In this document: piece after piece, positions 1 to 26,600 of the stretch | Position numbering within the stretch: the stretch's first letter is position 1 | How the letters are laid out: each line of letters begins with the position of its first letter | DNA from: Syngnathus acus | Lineage: Eukaryota; Chordata; Actinopteri; Syngnathiformes; Syngnathidae | Reading direction: 5' to 3' | DNA length: 64,000 nt | NCBI RefSeq assembly: GCF_901709675.1 | Contig: NC_051099.1 | Location: forward strand, 6,076,001 to 6,140,000 | Position numbers and translations under genes: made by a program | The notes under the pieces: generated by a model | Databases searched by the model: none | What the model saw: the letters and a program-made list of their open reading frames with translations, nothing else | What the model was told of the DNA's origin: nothing

Positions 1-3000
1 AAAAAGTGTCTTCAAATTAAAACATGTTTTTGTTTTTTATAGCTATACCCCATATTCAGTGCTTCCTTTTTTTTTTTTTTTAGTTCTTTTTACACTTAAT
101 TTGTCCATGTTCTTCCCTTGTGCCTCAGATACACTTAAAGGATTATAACTAGAAAATATTGATAAGGGGAAAAGTAACTTGAGAACATGGCTAAAAAGTA
201 AAAGCATTGAGATGAGTCTGAATGGAGCAGGAGCCAGTATTCAAACTTTAATCTGAATATCACGATGGTAAAATTGTACATAATATTAATAAATATCCTC
301 TTCTGCCAGTGAACGGGGTCTTTTTTGAAGCACTGTTGGTGCAAATATATTTGTGTCATACTTGCACAATGGTTTTTATTATGTTTTAAAGGTCATTGAA
401 TGTGGATGACCTAAATTTTGATAGGCTGCTTTTGGAAGTCAGATGTTTATAGGCACAATGCTCAGAGCTATGGTAGAATACAAAAGCCTTAAGAGTACAG
501 TAGAAAAACTGAATACCAAGGAAACGAAAATTGATCAAAAACAAATACAGTACCACAGGGTTCATTTTGGCACTATTGTAGCTCATTCGGCATTTTTCAT
601 TTTTAAACTAAAAGCATAGAATTTGCTTCAACGCATCTCGAATCTAAGCAGTGGTACTTTATCAACACGGTGGATTGTAGTGCCGCTTTGTGGCGAAATA
701 CGGCAATGCACTCTGCCACAAATGATCAACCCGGTCTCTAGTGGTTTAACCCCATTGTCATAAGCAAGAATGAGATTTTATTCCGAAAAAATCAATTTAA
801 TAAGCCACTGTAACATGCAGTTTGAACTAACAGTACTCTTAGAACATTTTAAAAAGTACTTTTCCATTAAAGTGTATTGCGAGTAAATTCAAAGCTAAAT
901 ACAACTGAACTGTATTTGGACAGTGCTTCTTTGTTCACATACCTGAGAGGGAGCCCACAGTAGAATCACAGCCGGACATTTTAAGTCAGAGTTTCCCAAC
1001 CTTCAGTCAGCCAAAAGCACAAATCTCCAAATCACTTTTTTCAACGCAGGCTAATTGAACCTTCTGCCATCTAGATTCTAGATGAAGAACAAATATTTGT
1101 ATGTCACAGTTAGTTGCTGCCATAGATAAACAAAGATTCATTAATTGCAGTAAACGAATGATGAAAGCAATTAAGACCTTTCCCGGACACACTGGTTGGG
1201 AATTGCAGATTGAGTGAATCAAAAGCATGACAAACCAAATACATTTCCGTAAAGAGTACAGTTCAATAAGATTAGACAAATGTGAGATGAAGAGATTTTT
1301 ATTCTGTATCAGACATGAACACAATCTTTTTAAAGTTTTAAAGAGCTTATGAAATACACTCTTCTCACAAATAAGAAACACCTGCAAACTAAAACACTGC
1401 AATGTTTACCGAAATTAAAAAAAACTAAACATTGAGTCTAATGTTCAAAGGTCTCGAGTTTTGGGGCTGTACTGTTATTGATTTGCTTCACAAGCTCCTG
1501 TACAGTCGATGCCTTCATCCACTTCTCTATTCTGTTTAATTCATAAAGGCAATTGTGGGATTTCGTTCAAGATTGAGCATCACAGTTACTGATTGTGAAA
1601 AGCTAACACAGAAAAGCCAGAATCGCCCAAAAAAAAAAAAAAAAAGCCCTGTAAAGCAAACCAAAAGGTAAAATGAGAGAGTGACTCACCAAGCAGCCAA
1701 TGTTTTGGCTGCCAAAATGAACTGAAGCCAAACTGGGATGAATCAATCAAATGCTTGTATTGCTTTTTGCTCACACACTTAAGTGCATCCCCGACCTTCT
1801 CAATGTCACCCTGCGATGTGAGGTTTTGGAGGCTCTTGGAATGAAACTGAAGCAACATGACCAACCAGTAGTATCACTGAAGCAATAAATGAACATTTTA
1901 AAAATATATATATATCATACTTTCAATCGAATGATCAACATGAAGTTAGATTTCTTCTTTGGGAAATGAATTATTGAAAACATTCAGGTTTCACTTTAAA
2001 TCATCAAATGAAACTGTAAACCAACTTTGCATTGAAATCTGATGAGGATCTATGAAAAAAAAAATCTGTTAAAAATGCACTAATTGTTAGTTTGTATAAT
2101 AAAAAAAAAAAAAGAAAAAAAAAAAAAAAGACTTAAATTCTGCCCACAAAAGTCTCTGGACCACAATGGAAGAACTTAAGAGCCTGGATTTCTTTTGTAG
2201 TGCATCTTTTGTGTGCTTGATATGAAAAGTGTCACCTGCGATTGTTTGTGCATTCTAGCAGATACGTTACGCAACAGTGTTTTCATTCGGGAATGAAGCT
2301 CAATCAAAAACTGGATTTTTCCCGCTCACATTTCTTTCAACTTCAAAACCAAAAGCCTTCAAGTGACCCGGCCATGTCCATGCACTCAAAGTCCCGTCAC
2401 CGCCTGAGCATATTAGCAGATGGATCCAGCAAAACATTGAAACACGTGATGACTCGCTTGTCTCCTACCTGACGACCAACTGAGAAAACAGACCGTTACA
2501 CATTGTGCTTTGACTAATAGAGCGGCACACATTTTTTATAGAAATACAAATCTCTTAAATAGAAGTACATTCACTGTAATGTCTCAACCTAATTTTACAT
2601 AATACATTTTTATTGTTATAAAATAGACTTCTCTAAATATAGTCAGGCTACTTTCCCCATGACTACGTTACATTAGCAACATTGAAGAGTAAAGCGCCGA
2701 CTTCATATTTGCTGCGACAATTTACGAGCGGACGTCACTAGACAAAATTCACAAGTATGGCTTTTCGCTATGCCGGTTCCCACTCGCGTCTGGACTTTTC
2801 CCCAAAAACGTTTGAGCCTTACACGGCCGGACATTTAACTCTTCGTTATTGCCGATGTCTGAATTAATACTCATTGAATAGTCTCGTTTATGTGCATGTC
2901 AATACGCATATCAACAATTTAAGTGCACTTTAAGGGGCAGATAACAATCAATAATACGAGGGTCGAAATTACACCTCTTGCTCCGCAATTAATAAGCGAC

Positions 3001-4668
3001 TTGGGGGCGAGGCTTAAACCCAACCTACTGTATAATAGCTTCTATCATTGTCGTCCCAACTCCAAGGCACTGCTTAAACTGTAAACATGGCAGGTTGGTA
3101 AAATAACCGCAGAAATCACACATGGCAACAAACCAATGTGAAATGTAGGCCATGGCACACAACTATAATTAAGAAACACAATCTTCAAAAAAAAGGGGAA
3201 AACAACTTTGATACACTATTATACTTCAATGGCTGACATGCACACTCGAGTTTCCGCTCGAGCTATTGTACATTGATATATATATATATTTGTATATCTA
3301 TCACTTTTGGCTTGACGATACATCAACATCTCGTGAGCCCACAATGTGCCATAGCGCGACAACGCCATCCTTCCGACGCCAACAAATCCCTGCTGTCAAA
3401 GGCTCCTGCAGTATTTCTATTGCAAACCAGTGTCACCGTACGCATAACGGAGAAGAGCGTTTTCGTTATCTTGGGGGTTAAAGAGTCTTCTCAACTTAGC
3501 AAGATCACTTCCTTTGGCTTGTATTCATTAGCCCCCATGTAGCAGTGTATACAGTATCATGACCTTCAGCCATGCACACAAAGAAATCCATTCTCGGTTC
3601 TAACGCTAAAATGTCGGCTTTCTATCAGCTCAGAACAAATATTAGCCGCGGCGCACTGCGGCTCATAACAGACCCACGCGACGACTTGAGAATTTTAGAG
3701 TAGAAGAGCCCGCTGCGCCCCTTTTAACACAATCAGCCACATACGCTAACACACTCTCCTCAAACAATGGCTGCACAACACTGAAATATAATTACAGTAG
3801 AGCAAAATCAAGAATACCAGTAATTCAAAATCACTACAGATAAATATCAAATTGGTTGTAAATCTCTGAAAAATGGTAGGTACAAGTTTGACGAGGCTGA
3901 TTTGTTTGCCTCGGCGGAAGAAAAGAAACAAAAAAGCAACAAAAGACATTTCACAGTACTGTCTGCCGCAGAGTACTGCTCAGTTATGATAACTTTTCGA
4001 AGCGAACGAGAGCTAATCTGCAATGACTGAGACACGCGCAAAAGCGGGAATGCCAGATTTGCTCGAACTTTGGATGAGCTGGCCCAAATCTTCCTTTTAA
4101 GCCTCTATGAAATTTGGGAGCCTTAAGCCACAGCAGATGGGTGTGCCGGCATCCTCTGAGTCGGCCGCGCAACCAATGACGGCAAACCGGAGGAGACCTG
4201 CAGATGATTTGTGCTATTTACAGCTCAACTTGAACATACAGTGTTGGTAAATAACGCTTTCTGCACCTGGCGAGCCATCCGGGAATTTACAGTACAGTAC
4301 TTCACAATGAGGAACTAAGCAGTTGCCGATACTCCACCAATTAAGGGAAGTCAGGACAAGAATCAAAACAGTACAAATAAATGCTAGAAACATCAGTGAC
4401 TTTTTGTAATGGGTACAGTGTGAGAAATTATTATTGAGGCCATGAAGCTGATCTGAAAAAATTTAAAGACTCCTTTTGAGAATTTTTTATCAGAGCGCAC
4501 GTGCGGTTTGTTTTGTTTTTATCCGTGAGTTATCAGTGTGTCTGCGTGCATACGTGTATATAAAAACGAATGCGAATGAGCATGCTCGCCTGTGTGTGTA
4601 AGACAATGTCAGATGCGCTTCCATCTCCAGATCCTGCTGGCTCCGCTCAGAGCGAAGCTGCTCATCCT
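1..4668. other. mink1 3' flank / probable long 3' UTR, no coding gene seen
   Basis: No open reading frame here has a recognisable domain, and none joins to a neighbour by good splice sites. The stretch follows the mink1 stop codon, so its right part is probably mink1 3' UTR. On the minus strand the first AATAAA-type hexamer after the stop is at 2609-2614, which would give a 3' UTR of about 2 kb. Further hexamers lie near 1295 and 776. Short poly-A/T runs lie at 2100-2129 and 1630-1645, and there is a small AT microsatellite at 3277-3292. Beyond that I see nothing of note. The UTR assignment is inferred from position only. Confidence 0.4.
2609..2614 (-). terminator. Candidate poly(A) signal for mink1
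   Basis: The plus strand reads TTTATT, which is AATAAA on the mink1 strand. It is the first canonical hexamer downstream of the mink1 stop codon at 4669. Position and motif are the only support; transcript ends would decide. Confidence 0.3.
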
Positions 4669-17374
<12,706 letters not shown>

Positions 17375-18547
17375 GGCTGGCCAAACTTGCAACGTTAGCT
17401 TATCAAGTTAGCCAGATTTTTCACAAGGAGCACTTTGAAGGTGTGAAGGTGGCACCGTTGGTGATCTTAAATGGCCGCAATAGACAGTCCAATTTGCGAA
17501 AATTGTTGCAGCACTCAGATGAGCAAACACATCGCAGTTTCGAGCTCGCAGCTGGTTCGGTCGCGTCAACTCTCCAAATCTCGTCTTGAGGAATGAAATA
17601 ATAGCACGACCGATTTAAAAGATATCATTTATTTCTACAAACTTTTACTCTAATTCGGCCACAGGCGCCCTTCGACGAACTGGCAGCTTTTCCAAGCAGT
17701 GCACCTCCACTGTTGAACACCTTGCTGCGTTCATTTCAACAAGATGTCTTCGATTTTAAATAACAAGCCAGCTGCGGTGTCATGGGAGGCATTCCGAAAA
17801 ATGGCAACAATGTATTAACGGAGTAAAAAGGAAAATAAATTGCCAAAATACGCAATGTTTTTTTTCAAGCGAACGCAACGTGATGGCGCCCGTTCCTTCA
17901 GTACCGCACCAGAACCGCCTATCAAACTGGCACTAATATTTTAAGTAACTATCCCCGAAGGTATTGTTATAAGAGTCTTTCGAATGGGTCCGCGGTTGTT
18001 CAACTTCCGAAATAATCCCAAATTCGGCGTTGCGAAGAGACAGGTGGGCGCAATCAAATGCTCTTTGACTGGTTAGCTAATGCGGCTAAAACAGCAGGCT
18101 AAACAGTCTCGTCTGCAATAAACTTTGCTTCTTCTTTCATTTTCTATGTTGACAGTCGCGCCCACCGATGCCAACCTTTCCGGAAAAACACAGTCAGGCG
18201 GGCGGTGTGTTCTGGACTAAACCCCGCAACACTTAATCTAAACCGGGCCCTCGACTCTTTAAAGTTGCGCGTCGCGTCCGTGTCCACCATCCAGATTGGA
18301 GCACTCGGGAGTTGTAAATCCAACACTGCGGTATATCGTGCCCAACCTCAAAACGGCGTCTGACGAGCAAACTTGTTATTTCGCCATGTTTTGCTTCCAA
18401 GCGCCCCCTCCCACTCCAAGCCTCGCTATGTGCAGTATAGATTGAGCGTTTGCTGGTTTGCGTCGACGATTGGCTGCGCACTAAAACTCCTCAAGTCTCT
18501 GTGGGTGGCTACGGCATGTTATCAGGGACAAACGAAAGCAATGCGTG

Positions 18548-18555
18548 TGACGTCA
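18548..18555. promoter_or_regulatory. Perfect palindromic CRE (TGACGTCA) upstream of mink1
   Basis: The eight bases TGACGTCA are the consensus full cAMP-response element bound by CREB/ATF dimers. It sits about 1.17 kb upstream of the mink1 start codon, near a reversed CCAAT box at 18469-18474. Motif identity is certain. Function is inferred from position. Confidence 0.45.
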
Positions 18556-18857
18556 TAACGATGCACATGTTTTTCTGCGGTTGGATGCGTTTCCCTTGTT
18601 TTTATATTTTATAATCACAGCACATCACTCCAAATATGCGAAAATATTTTTACACAGATTGACCTCCCGCCACCCGGAAGATCATTTGGTGGTTCTGCTT
18701 GTCACTATACGAAAACATTTAAAATAGAAAAAAAATCTATAAAATGAACCATTTGACTCAATATAAAAAAAAAAACGGCTCTGAAAGACATTAAACGAAT
18801 CAACAAAGGTTAAAACTATAAAAGAAAACAATTTCAAACAAAATCACTGAGATTTTT

Positions 18858-18863
18858 TTTATT
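18858..18863 (-). terminator. Candidate poly(A) signal for pld2
   Basis: TTTATT on the plus strand reads AATAAA on the pld2 strand, about 1.77 kb past the pld2 stop at 20634. It is also close to the likely mink1 promoter, so the two genes would be tightly spaced. This is a position-based guess. Confidence 0.3.
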
Positions 18864-19858
18864 CATCTCATCTGAGATTTACATACATAAAGCATATAAT
18901 AAGAAAAGCACAGTAGTGATACATTTGTGAAATCTGGGAGTGAAAAATTGTGATTAGTGCAATGAAATAACCGCCATGGAAAATATTTTTAATAAGGTCA
19001 CTTGTCAGTATATCACAGCCACGTATGAGGAAGACAAACAAACATTGTACCCATAAGACTGGCACTATTGAGGTGCTTCACAAAGAACGACACTCGTGGG
19101 TGTTGTCTTGTGTTTATGGTGGTAATGATTCAGGCACTTCATAATGCAGGTCCGTCCAATATTGCTGGCGTTCTTTGAGGTTTGTGCACATCAATTGAGA
19201 TTTAGTATCATAAAAATATACATAGCGGGCATTTTGCAGACACTTACTATACAGTTACTGTAAATAAGGAAACCGTGGCTACTACTTAATCTGCTTTCAG
19301 TAACAGTGAGAGGTAGCCAAACAAGGCTCAAATGCAGACACATCTGGGTGAAAATTACACAATGTGGAAGGCATTTTAAAAAGGAGTTGTTATTTCCACC
19401 ACTACAATCACAATTTGTCTACAAACACTAAGAAGCATCATTGAGTGTGTGTGTGTGGAGGTATTACAGTGTTTCTTAATCAGCAACTGGAATTTCTCTT
19501 GGACTTATGCTGTGAGACTTTTCTAGATTGGTCAATAATATTTTCCTAACAACATGGCATCAACAACTACATTTTTAAATATCGCACTTCTGTTGCCACA
19601 TGCTTCACTACATGAATTTACTTACAAAGATGATTTAGAGCAATGTTATGCTAATTGTGACATACTACTACTCTGTACGGTGATCAACGTTATGCAAATA
19701 TGTCTTCGTACATTAAATGAGCGCACTGGTAATGCGCAAGGCAGTTGGACACAGAATTGTGGAATCCAAAGAGGAATAAAGTGGTTCAATAATTACTCAA
19801 AGTGAAAGAGATTGTGGAATGTCCAAGATGAATTTATCCTCTTTTAGCCATTCCCAGG

Positions 19859-19942
19859 GGCAGCCATCTTGCTGTCGACTGAAAATGACATCACGGTTGA
19901 TGATGTCATATTCAGTTGACAGCAAGTGGCAAAATGGCCGCC
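19859..19942. mobile_element. Short hairpin (MITE-like) element
   Basis: Bases 19871-19893 and 19901-19923 are inverted copies matching at 21 of 23 positions, separated by a 7-base loop. Imperfect pairing continues outward between GGCAGCCAT on the left and ATGGCCGCC on the right. It has no coding capacity. The layout is typical of a miniature inverted-repeat element, and I have the impression of having met similar sequence in teleost genomes. No clear target-site duplication was seen. Confidence 0.55.
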
Positions 19943-20280
19943 ACCCTGAGATGGAATTTTGCTGCTTACCTCACATTCCATAAACACAATATTAATCAGA
20001 ATGCCATGTTTAGACTAGTGGGGCAGTACGGAACATAATATTGAAAGAAAATGGGGACTTGGCCATTAAAACAAGTAAGAGTACATCAGCAAGCATCTTT
20101 AAAAATAAAATAAAAGAAATTGCACTTGCATTAATGGAAAAATCAGATTCCCATTTGTATCATCCAGTCGCTTTCTCAGATAATAGCCTGCCGTTTCTTT
20201 GTGTCCATCACCATAACAACCACACATTTTATGACAGATTTGCTGGCACTGCAGTGAGAGGTGAAGCCTCGGAGGGGAGG

Positions 20281-20345
20281 GGGGAGAGAGAGAGAGAGAG
20301 AGAGTGAGAGGGTGGGAGAGAGAGAGGGAGAGATAGAGAAAGAAG
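20281..20345. repeat. GA-rich microsatellite
   Basis: An uninterrupted run of GA units followed by imperfect GAGAG/GGGAG units. It lies between the pld2 stop codon and the mink1 start, probably in the pld2 3' UTR. Confidence 0.85.
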
Positions 20346-20633
20346 CAGGGAAGACCCACCCATCTAAAAAATCGTGCTCCAATGAATGTACAGTACACTG
20401 TGTACCCAAATCATGTGAGCTAAAAGCAGAGCAAAGAAACTGGCCAATTGATATCAAATAATCTCACGTTGTGTCAGTCATAAAATCTACAGTACATTTC
20501 AGTGGTCAATATGAACAAGGTCAAAAAGTTAAAGTTATCCTCATCACTGAACTGCCAAAATTCACTGCGAGTCTGACGTACAGAACGTTAGCTATAACTG
20601 TTACCTGGTTGGTCTGAACAGGCTGCACCGCAG

Positions 20634-23600
20634 CTACGTCCACAGCCCGACGGGGGCCATGCCCTCTCGGGTACTCAGCGGAGGCAGCAGATTCTCCTCG
20701 CACATGAACTTCAAGGGGAAGTGGACCAGCAGTCCTTGGACCGCTTTGAGCTCCTCCTTGGCCTTTTCGGGGTCTGTGTCACTCAGGCGCTCCTTGCTGG
20801 TGTACTCCTTCAGTTCTTGCATGTTGTGGACAGAATCACATGGTAGGCAGCAGAAGACCTGTAACCCGGCAGGAGATTGGCACACAAGGTTAAGAGCGTG
20901 AGAAGGGAGAATTAAATTATATTTCCTGCTGGTGTATTGGGACTGTAAATTAATGATAGCAAATCATAATATTGATATTATATCCTGCTCCCAGTTGAAA
21001 GGGGCCACAAGAGACATTTTTGTTTTCAAACATTGAAGGTTTCATTGACACCTTGTTGTAAATAGTAGCATTCAGTTTGGCAGCAGAATTCCACACCATG
21101 AAGAACAAGTCATCGCTGATTGGATCATCAATATTGATGTTGGGGTCCGAAGCGGCTCCAACGAGTACACTGAACGAAAAAAGATACGGGTTACCAAAAT
21201 AGGAACGAAATACACGTGGTGATGTATTGTTAATAAGTACTTGCAAACTGAAAATAGCCATTTTCTTTCAGATTAAAACTCCAAGGCTATGCAGTCGTTT
21301 TTTTCTGAAGCATCTGACCTGAAGCACTCTTTGCGTAGCGCGAGTGTAAGGGGTCCTGCTTCGTACTCCTCCCCTCCCATGACGGATGGGATCCTCTCTT
21401 CATCTTCCACAAACACTGCCAGCTCGCTGTCTCGGCTCCCCAGCATGCTGCGATCGTTGATGTTCGCTGAGCCTGGGATCAAAGTGGAGTGTAGATAAAC
21501 AGACTTTAAAGATAAATTCCAGCAATGTGGCAAAAATAAAAGCTGGGGCTCACCAATGATATAGCAGCGGTCATCTGCAATGAGGGTCTTGCTGTGAACG
21601 TAGATGAGCTCGGTGACGAGCGACTGGGAGAGCTCCGCCTTTGTTCTCAAGCCACAGACGGTGATGTACTCTGTCCACTTGTCCTCCACTGGAAAGCAAA
21701 ACACAATCACGTTGACTTTTTGATCCAAGGCTCCAACAAATTCCCACTTGAATACATACTGTATTTAGAATGAATGTCAAGCAGGTGAGGAATGAAAATG
21801 GAGACAGACTGGGTAGATACCTAAGACCAGTGCCTTCGTTTAAAGGGGCAACACAAAAGAAAGAGAAAGAGGTTACAAGCGGAAAGGTGCATGATTTGAG
21901 ATGGATTCAAGGAATCGGAATGGACGAAGATATGAACACTCACTTTCACTCAGTCTTGACAAGATGGACTGTTCCCCCCGGCATATCGTCCTATGACATT
22001 AAAAATCAGTTCAGACTGGGTGTTTGAAGGACTCAAAATTTCTTAAAAAAGACACATCTTTGAGCAACTTGAATTCAGAATATGAGATAAATAAGAAATA
22101 AAAATGCTCTTACCTGTAAGTGAAGTGAAGAATGGCTTTGATCGCATTTCCACCTCCAGTAGTGATGTCGCCCTCAAATCCGGGTAAAAGTGGGATCACC
22201 ACAAATACTCGATATTTCTTCTGCTCTCTGTAAGAAAAACATAAATTCACAACAAAAAACAAACTCCCAGAAAAATAAAAACAATACCCCAAAGATATCT
22301 GGCCTGGCACCTGGAAGAGGTCCTAATATATTTCAAGAGGGAGGCGGGCAGTTCCCCCATACCCCCCTTAGCTCCGCCAGTGGTACCCTCACAATCTCAG
22401 TACTTATTTTACATGCTTCATTTCTGTTTTATAAAACACTGACAAAATAATTATTTAACATGTTTTCCTACAGTATCTGCTTGGTTTTACATCCAAATCT
22501 AAGTTTCTGCCACAGACCTGTAAGCGCGAAGAATCCGGTTCACAATGGCATCGCCGATTCCATTGTAGACCGTCTTGCCATCGGCGCAGCTGATGAAGAA
22601 CTGGTTCTGAAAGCAGATGGCGGCTCAGTGAGAGGCGAAGACTAAAACAGGTAGCTTGCCGGCAGGTGGGGTCGCATTCATACTAAGGACGCGTCAAGAT
22701 TGGACTCATGCAGTCTGTCACCAGCGTGAAATTAATGAGTCGTAACAATGCTGCTTTGGGAGCCATTACTTTTGTTACCTCAATGTAAATATAGTGCTGG
22801 CTGCTCTCAATGGTGTGGATGTAAGCGTTGAGGATTGAGTTCTCACAAGTACCAGTAGACCAACGATCTGCAGAACGCAACACCTGCGGGGAAAAAAATA
22901 TTTTCTTAGAGAGCCATTGCACTTTGCGATATTGTGATGTTGTAGTCGGTCATGGCAGCTGTTCAAACAAAATAAAGCGCAGCCCTAGTTCAAGGTTACT
23001 GGATCCTGAAAACAGTTGAAACATTATCCGAAACCTGTGCTCGATACTTGTAGTGAGGTTCGAGTTTCAGGCAAACATCCACAACGCAATAAATAACTGA
23101 CACATAGTCAACAACCTCCTCTTTAATGCTACCCGCCTAATTTAGCTCTTGTAAAATGAATGCTAGCGCGAGCGTTACTCAAAAGGTTTTCCCAGTTCGC
23201 ACGTGCGGCAAATCCTGTTAAAAATGCAACTTATCGGATTGCTTTTGTTTGTCATGGGCTTTCTTTGTGAAGTTTTATGAATGGCAATTCCCCCAGAAAA
23301 ATTGACAGCGTACATTTAAAACTCGATGGCAAAGTGTGGGAACAAGTTTCCCCGCATGGGCCGGAAAGAATGCGTGCATAGGATAAAGTATGGATTTGCG
23401 AGGGCTTAAAAGCCACAATGCAAAAACAACCGAACGAGTGATGGAGAGTGACATGCAAGAAAGGAACGGAAGGAGAGCTCCTTCAACAAAGAGGCAGCTC
23501 TGGATGAGCTATGTGGATGCTTTAAAATGACAGCAGCCTTAATAAAAATGATGACTTGGTTGGCAAAACCAATTTATCAATGCGAGCAAATACTTTACCT

Positions 23601-26600
23601 GCACTTTGGCCTTCTTGGAGCCAGGCACGGTGAAAGACAGATCGTCAGCAGAGCAACGAGATTTGGGGAGAAGGTAGGGGTAAAAGTCATCCTTGTACTT
23701 GATTTTGAAGATCTACAAAGCAAAGAAAAGCCCGGTTGTTTTGACCTTCTTAAAATCAACATCCCATGATGTCACAATTTTGTGGAGTAACGTTTCCTGG
23801 ATTTGACCTTAGTGAAGTTCCAACGCTGGATGAAATGACGGGCCACATCCCTGGCTGCTTTGCCGTGAAGAGCCGCGGACAGATCGCGCCACGGCATGCG
23901 GGGAACTTTTGTCCGATCGATGTTATCTGGGGGAAGAAAAAAAAAAAAGGAGATTCTTTTAGTTCAGTCCAGAGCGCCGTGAGTTCCTTTGGTGTGGAGC
24001 TTTAACCTTCAAAAGGTCTGTCCAGCTGGACCCAGTCTTTCTTAATGAAGTTGCTGTAGTCTTTGCCGAGCCACAGTTTGGTGTTGCCCGTCAGGTCCAC
24101 AAGCTCCCGCGTTGGCTTATCGGATGCTTTCGGACTCGCCGAACCATTCTCCTGGTGGACACGATCAGTTAGTGCAAACAGGAAGCATCAGGAACTAAAT
24201 GTTCCATCACCCGCTAAAGCCCAAAAAGATCCTTTGGCACATTCTTACATCCGTCTCTCCTTGTGGCTCTGTCTCGGTCACCTTTTCAGCGGTGTCCGTC
24301 GAGCCAAGGTCAGTGAGCCGGTACTGGCTGTCGTCCCACCTCCCAAAGGCCAGGTCGATTCCACCGACAAAGGCTACAGTTTGGTCGATGGCCACCATCT
24401 TTTCATGGTGAGCCCATAGAACCACCACAGATGACACATGGTCAGGATGTCTCATTACCTGTTGGAGGGGGAAAAAAAATGTATATTAAAATATGTATAT
24501 TTTTCTCTCTTATCTCTAAAATCGGGTCAAGAGATAACCGACCTTGATATTTGGGTGCAGATCCATAAGAGTCCTTTTACTGTGCTCGCTATTGATGCCA
24601 AGTGCGAGCTCTACTTCTTTGTAAAGCATAACACACACTCTGACTCCTTGTTCCTATAGAGGAACAAAATGAAACAAGTATCAGTATAAAAATGTATCAA
24701 GACAGAAAACAACTGAAGACTAATAATAGCAGCTATTGACAGTATGATGGATTTTGTTTATTAGCTAAAAGTTGTTAATAAAAAGTGAAAGGAAAACATT
24801 TAGTTATTAAGAGTTTATGATAGATAAACAAAAATTCAGAATGAAATAAAACCCACAGCTTTGCGATTGAGCACTTCATCCAAGCGCCAGACGTTATCAG
24901 TCGCTGGTCTCTTCAGGAACACTTCAGGGCTGAGCCTGTTATCATTTATAAAAAAAAAAATAAAAAAAAATAATATGAGTACAACCACCTCAAAAAGTAA
25001 ATCATAAAAAGAACAAGCACTTACCACCAGTCTGTGATAAAAATTTCCTCTTTTGCTTGCTCCAGGGCATCAGCAAGGTCGGCAAAATAGTCTCTCCCAT
25101 TGACATACCTTTAAAAATGACAAGTTCCCCAAAAATGATACTCGCATTCGGCTCAAGGATTCAAATTACACAAGCTACCATTTAGTTAGCGTGTTGTCCC
25201 GTGGCGGAGCAAATCCCCCGAAGCGTTGAACTTTGAGAAAATGGCAGGTTTCAGCTAGCCGGTTGATTTCATGACTCCACCAGTGTGCTTGTCTATAACT
25301 ACTGCATTTGATGATCAAGTTCCTGAAAGCAGCAAGTGGGAAACGTGTCACGACATCACCAGAGTCAAAAAGGATGCGCATTCCATCAGCAAACACGAAG
25401 AAGATTTACCGAGTGAAGTTCTCGATGCATACTCCATATTTCGTGTCTGTGTATGCACGGCCCACTTTGACGTTGAACTCGGGGTCGAAGAGCAAAACAA
25501 AGTTGATGCGCCCCTTTTCTCGGTTCATGTACATCAGGAAAGAATCTTTCACCACCAGCCAGCGCCGTGACCAGCGGAAGCAAATCTGATGGTGGCCGAT
25601 GCAATTCAAACCTTGCACGCGGTGACCCCCTGACTTCTTGAAGATGGGCCCTTCCCTAAGCACACACACGCACACAAAACATTACCCTGCTTTCCATGAC
25701 CATCACTGGAACACAAATACAGTAATCTAAGGACTCCGCTTACAAGCCTTTGGGCCCGAGATCCGGGACAAAGGAGAGAGCACTGACTGAGAGGAACTCC
25801 AACTTGAGGGACGAAAAAAAAAAAAAAAAAGAAGAAGAAAACACAGCAATGAGTTAGTCAACATCACATGATTACACTGCATGTCTGGCTTTTTTTTTTT
25901 TTTTTAGCTTTTACCATGCTGCGGTCACTCCTACAGAACATATTCTCCAGCAGATCATTTAGGTACTCTTCAAGGTATTTCTGCACCAGAGGAAAAAAGG
26001 TGTCATCAGACACACACAATTTTTTTTTTCATAATATTCGACCGTCAAAACGCATTCATTGACATTGACAACGGCTATAGACGTCAAAGGTCCTCCTGGG
26101 TTAGCAATGAATGAGTGTAATATGACTTTTTTCCCCGATACCATTTTGCTGGAAGTCCTTCTGGTCCGTTGATTTCCGCGTAGGCTGGGCATTTCTTCAG
26201 ACATGGCCCTCATCTGTTGCCTGTCCTTTGCAAACCTGGAAGTGACATTTGATTACTCACACAAAAACGTCCGACATTTTTAGGCTTCAGAACAACCTGG
26301 AACTCTGTCAAGGTTGATTCGCGCTTACTTTCCCAAAGGCAGAAAATGATACATCATGCGGTGGTTGTAAAGATCTCGATGCAGCTCTTGGAAGTGCTTG
26401 TACTTTCTCTTTACTGTCCAGTGGAACTGACCATGAGTTAGTATCACTGTGTACAAGGTGCCCACATGGACCTACAGAAATGAAATAAATTCCCATAAAC
26501 ATTGATATCATTGTACAAATCATAATGTAATAGACTAAAAATTGACATAACACAAATACTGCACCTTGGAGCGAGTAGTGTATCTCTCGGTGTTATCCAC

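Larger units (their letters stand above)
17375..20633. other. pld2 3' UTR / mink1 5' flank and promoter region
   Basis: This lies between the mink1 start codon and the pld2 stop codon, both genes reading leftwards. The left part (17375-18600) is less AT-rich, with a reversed CCAAT box (GCCAAT on the minus strand, 18469-18474), C-rich SP/KLF-like sequence near 18400-18415 and a full CRE at 18548-18555. I take this as the mink1 promoter and 5' UTR; any non-coding first exon could not be fixed. The right part is probably pld2 3' UTR. It holds a hairpin element at 19859-19942 and a GA-rich microsatellite at 20281-20345. No coding gene is supportable. Confidence 0.5.

Noticed and set aside
23941-24419. 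Plus-strand frames across the pld2 exons
   Set aside because: Shadows of pld2 coding exons in the opposite strand.
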